Shown here: one piece after another, positions 46,484 to 47,030 of the stretch | Layout: the number at the start of each line of letters is the position of its first letter | How positions within the stretch are numbered: the first letter of the stretch is position 1 | Assembly: GCF_004570325.1 (NCBI RefSeq) | Contig: NZ_SPQO01000035.1 | Coordinates: 1 to 47,030, forward strand | DNA: 47,030 nt | Direction: 5' to 3' | Origin: Mycobacterium sp. PS03-16 | GTDB lineage: Bacteria > Actinomycetota > Actinomycetes > Mycobacteriales > Mycobacteriaceae | Notes under the pieces: generated by a model | Database searches by the model: none | Told to the model about the DNA's origin: nothing | The model's input: only the letters and a program-made list of their open reading frames with translations | Made by a program: the position numbers and the translations under genes

Positions 46484-46533
46484 CCACACAAGAATCCCCG
46501 GCCGCCAAGCGACCGGGGATTTCTCGTGTGTGG
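46484..46533. terminator. Bidirectional terminator between DUF1059 and the Ala/Pro-rich gene
   Basis: CCACACAAGAATCCCCGG (46484-46501) pairs with the segment 46513-46533 (CCGGGGATTTCTCGTGTGTGG) apart from a few single-base bulges. The stem is long and closes near the stop of the minus-strand gene at 46538, so it serves both convergent units. Confidence 0.85.
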
Positions 46534-46537
46534 CGGG

Positions 46538-47030
46538 TCAGGGCACGACCGTGGACCCGATGGTCGGCATGAACTGGCACTGCATCTCGGTGGTGGTCAC
46601 CTGGCCGAAGATCGTCGACATGATGCTGCCCGACCCGGTGTCCACGATCGCGGTCAGCGTGGTCGGCCCGTCGGGGTTGATGTCCGAGCGCGGCTTGAGC
46701 GTCGCACTGCCCGACTTGCCGGTGGTCAGGTTCACCCACGTGACGTTCAGCGGCAGCTTCTGCTCGGCCGCCGGGCCGGGAGTGCCGACCGCGGTGAACA
46801 CGTAGGCCGTCTGCCCCGGGCCGGGCCCCGGCGCGGGGATCTTCGCCGGCCCGGCCACCGAAATCGCTGTGGCCAGAACGTTTCCGCCGTCCTTGAGGCA
46901 CCCGTTGCTGATCGACGGGTACATGAAGTCCTGCTTCGGCGGGCTGTCCGGCGCGAAGCCGGCCGGTGCCGGCCCGGGCGCCGCTCCCGTCGCGGCGCCG
47001 GGCGATCCCGCGCCGGAAGCGCCGGTCCGG
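46538..47030 (-). CDS. Ala/Pro-rich probable secreted protein, 5' end outside window (Rv1157c-like)
   Basis: The visible 163 codons have no stop up to the window edge and read upstream of ATG 46924 through a Gly/Ala/Pro-rich stretch (ending GFAPDSPPKQDF), so the true start lies beyond 47030. The C-terminal domain MYPSISNGCLKDGGNVLATA to PTIGSTVVP is beta-rich with two cysteines (GCLKD, MQCQF), likely a disulfide in an exported protein. No function is recognised. Position and composition recall Rv1157c, annotated as Ala/Pro-rich. Internal ATG 46924 should not be taken as the start. Confidence 0.75.
   Translation of the reverse strand, partial: RTGASGAGSPGAATGAAPGPAPAGFAPDSPPKQDFMYPSISNGCLKDGGNVLATAISVAGPAKIPAPGPGPGQTAYVFTAVGTPGPAAEQKLPLNVTWVNLTTGKSGSATLKPRSDINPDGPTTLTAIVDTGSGSIMSTIFGQVTTTEMQCQFMPTIGSTVVP

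Noticed and set aside
46538..46924. Complete 128-residue protein starting at ATG 46924
   Set aside because: The frame stays open upstream to the window edge with coherent Ala/Pro-rich sequence, so the gene is truncated by the window rather than short.
1..47030. CRISPR arrays, insertion sequences, prophage, tRNA or rRNA genes
   Set aside because: No spaced direct repeats, transposase motifs, phage genes or tRNA/rRNA signatures were noticed in any gap or frame.

Overview
The window is high-GC actinobacterial chromosome and almost certainly comes from a mycobacterium, most likely a rapid-growing Mycolicibacterium-type species. Support comes from GTG starts, many leaderless TANNNT promoters, and families typical of the group (MMPL, orphan Mce-associated proteins, alpha-methylacyl-CoA racemase Mcr, wax-ester-synthase-like protein, KstR-type operator, DUF6542, DUF3556). 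From memory, gene order follows an expanded version of the M. tuberculosis Rv1111c-Rv1157c stretch: DUF6542/ychF, a TA locus, an adenylate cyclase, bpoB/ephC-like hydrolases, thiolase/enoyl-CoA hydratase, echA/mcr/SDR, MMPL, sirtuin/GntR/omt, an Rv1155-like PPOX protein and an HhH-GPD protein. This synteny is recollection, not a search.

Layout. 0.2-6.6 kb: DUF6542 membrane protein, YchF GTPase, a decayed RelBE-like toxin-antitoxin locus, small coiled-coil and membrane proteins, a permuted-papain-like protein, a membrane-anchored class III nucleotide cyclase and a four-helix membrane protein with a fresh 24-bp triplication. 6.7-15.2 kb: a three-domain kinase/aminotransferase fusion coupled to an alpha/beta hydrolase; a VOC protein; two orphan Mce-associated proteins leading into an epoxide-hydrolase-like protein and a wax-ester-synthase-like protein; and a DoxX protein behind an operator-like palindrome. 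15.2-29.4 kb: lipid catabolism. This includes DUF3556 behind a perfect KstR box, a GntR/FCD regulator divergent from a thiolase/enoyl-CoA hydratase/acyl-CoA dehydrogenase operon, a fasciclin protein, SDR/CPBP and MFS genes, a second crotonase, mcr, and an SDR/nitronate monooxygenase pair. A 14-bp sequence in front of the thiolase operon recurs in front of the SDR operon, suggesting one regulator for both.

29.5-38.1 kb: a second DoxX, a complete MMPL transporter, a methyltransferase, a sirtuin divergent from a YtrA-type GntR regulator with only 36 bp between starts, two paralogous O-methyltransferases flanking a DUF1697 gene in an overlapping operon, a PPOX protein, DUF5302 and LysE. 38.1-45.6 kb: an MFS gene, then one strand carrying a LytS-type kinase, a LytTR regulator and two consecutive [small membrane subunit + sodium:solute symporter] cassettes. 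This looks like a carboxylate-sensing and uptake module. 45.6-47.0 kb: an HhH-GPD protein, a DUF1059 protein, a strong terminator and a 5'-truncated Ala/Pro-rich protein running off the window.

No rRNA, tRNA, CRISPR array, insertion sequence or prophage was seen. No gene-free stretch exceeds about 260 bp. Start codons were chosen by Shine-Dalgarno spacing or by a TANNNT -10 element 6-7 nt upstream of ATG/GTG. Function calls rest on motifs and family recognition, without database searches.
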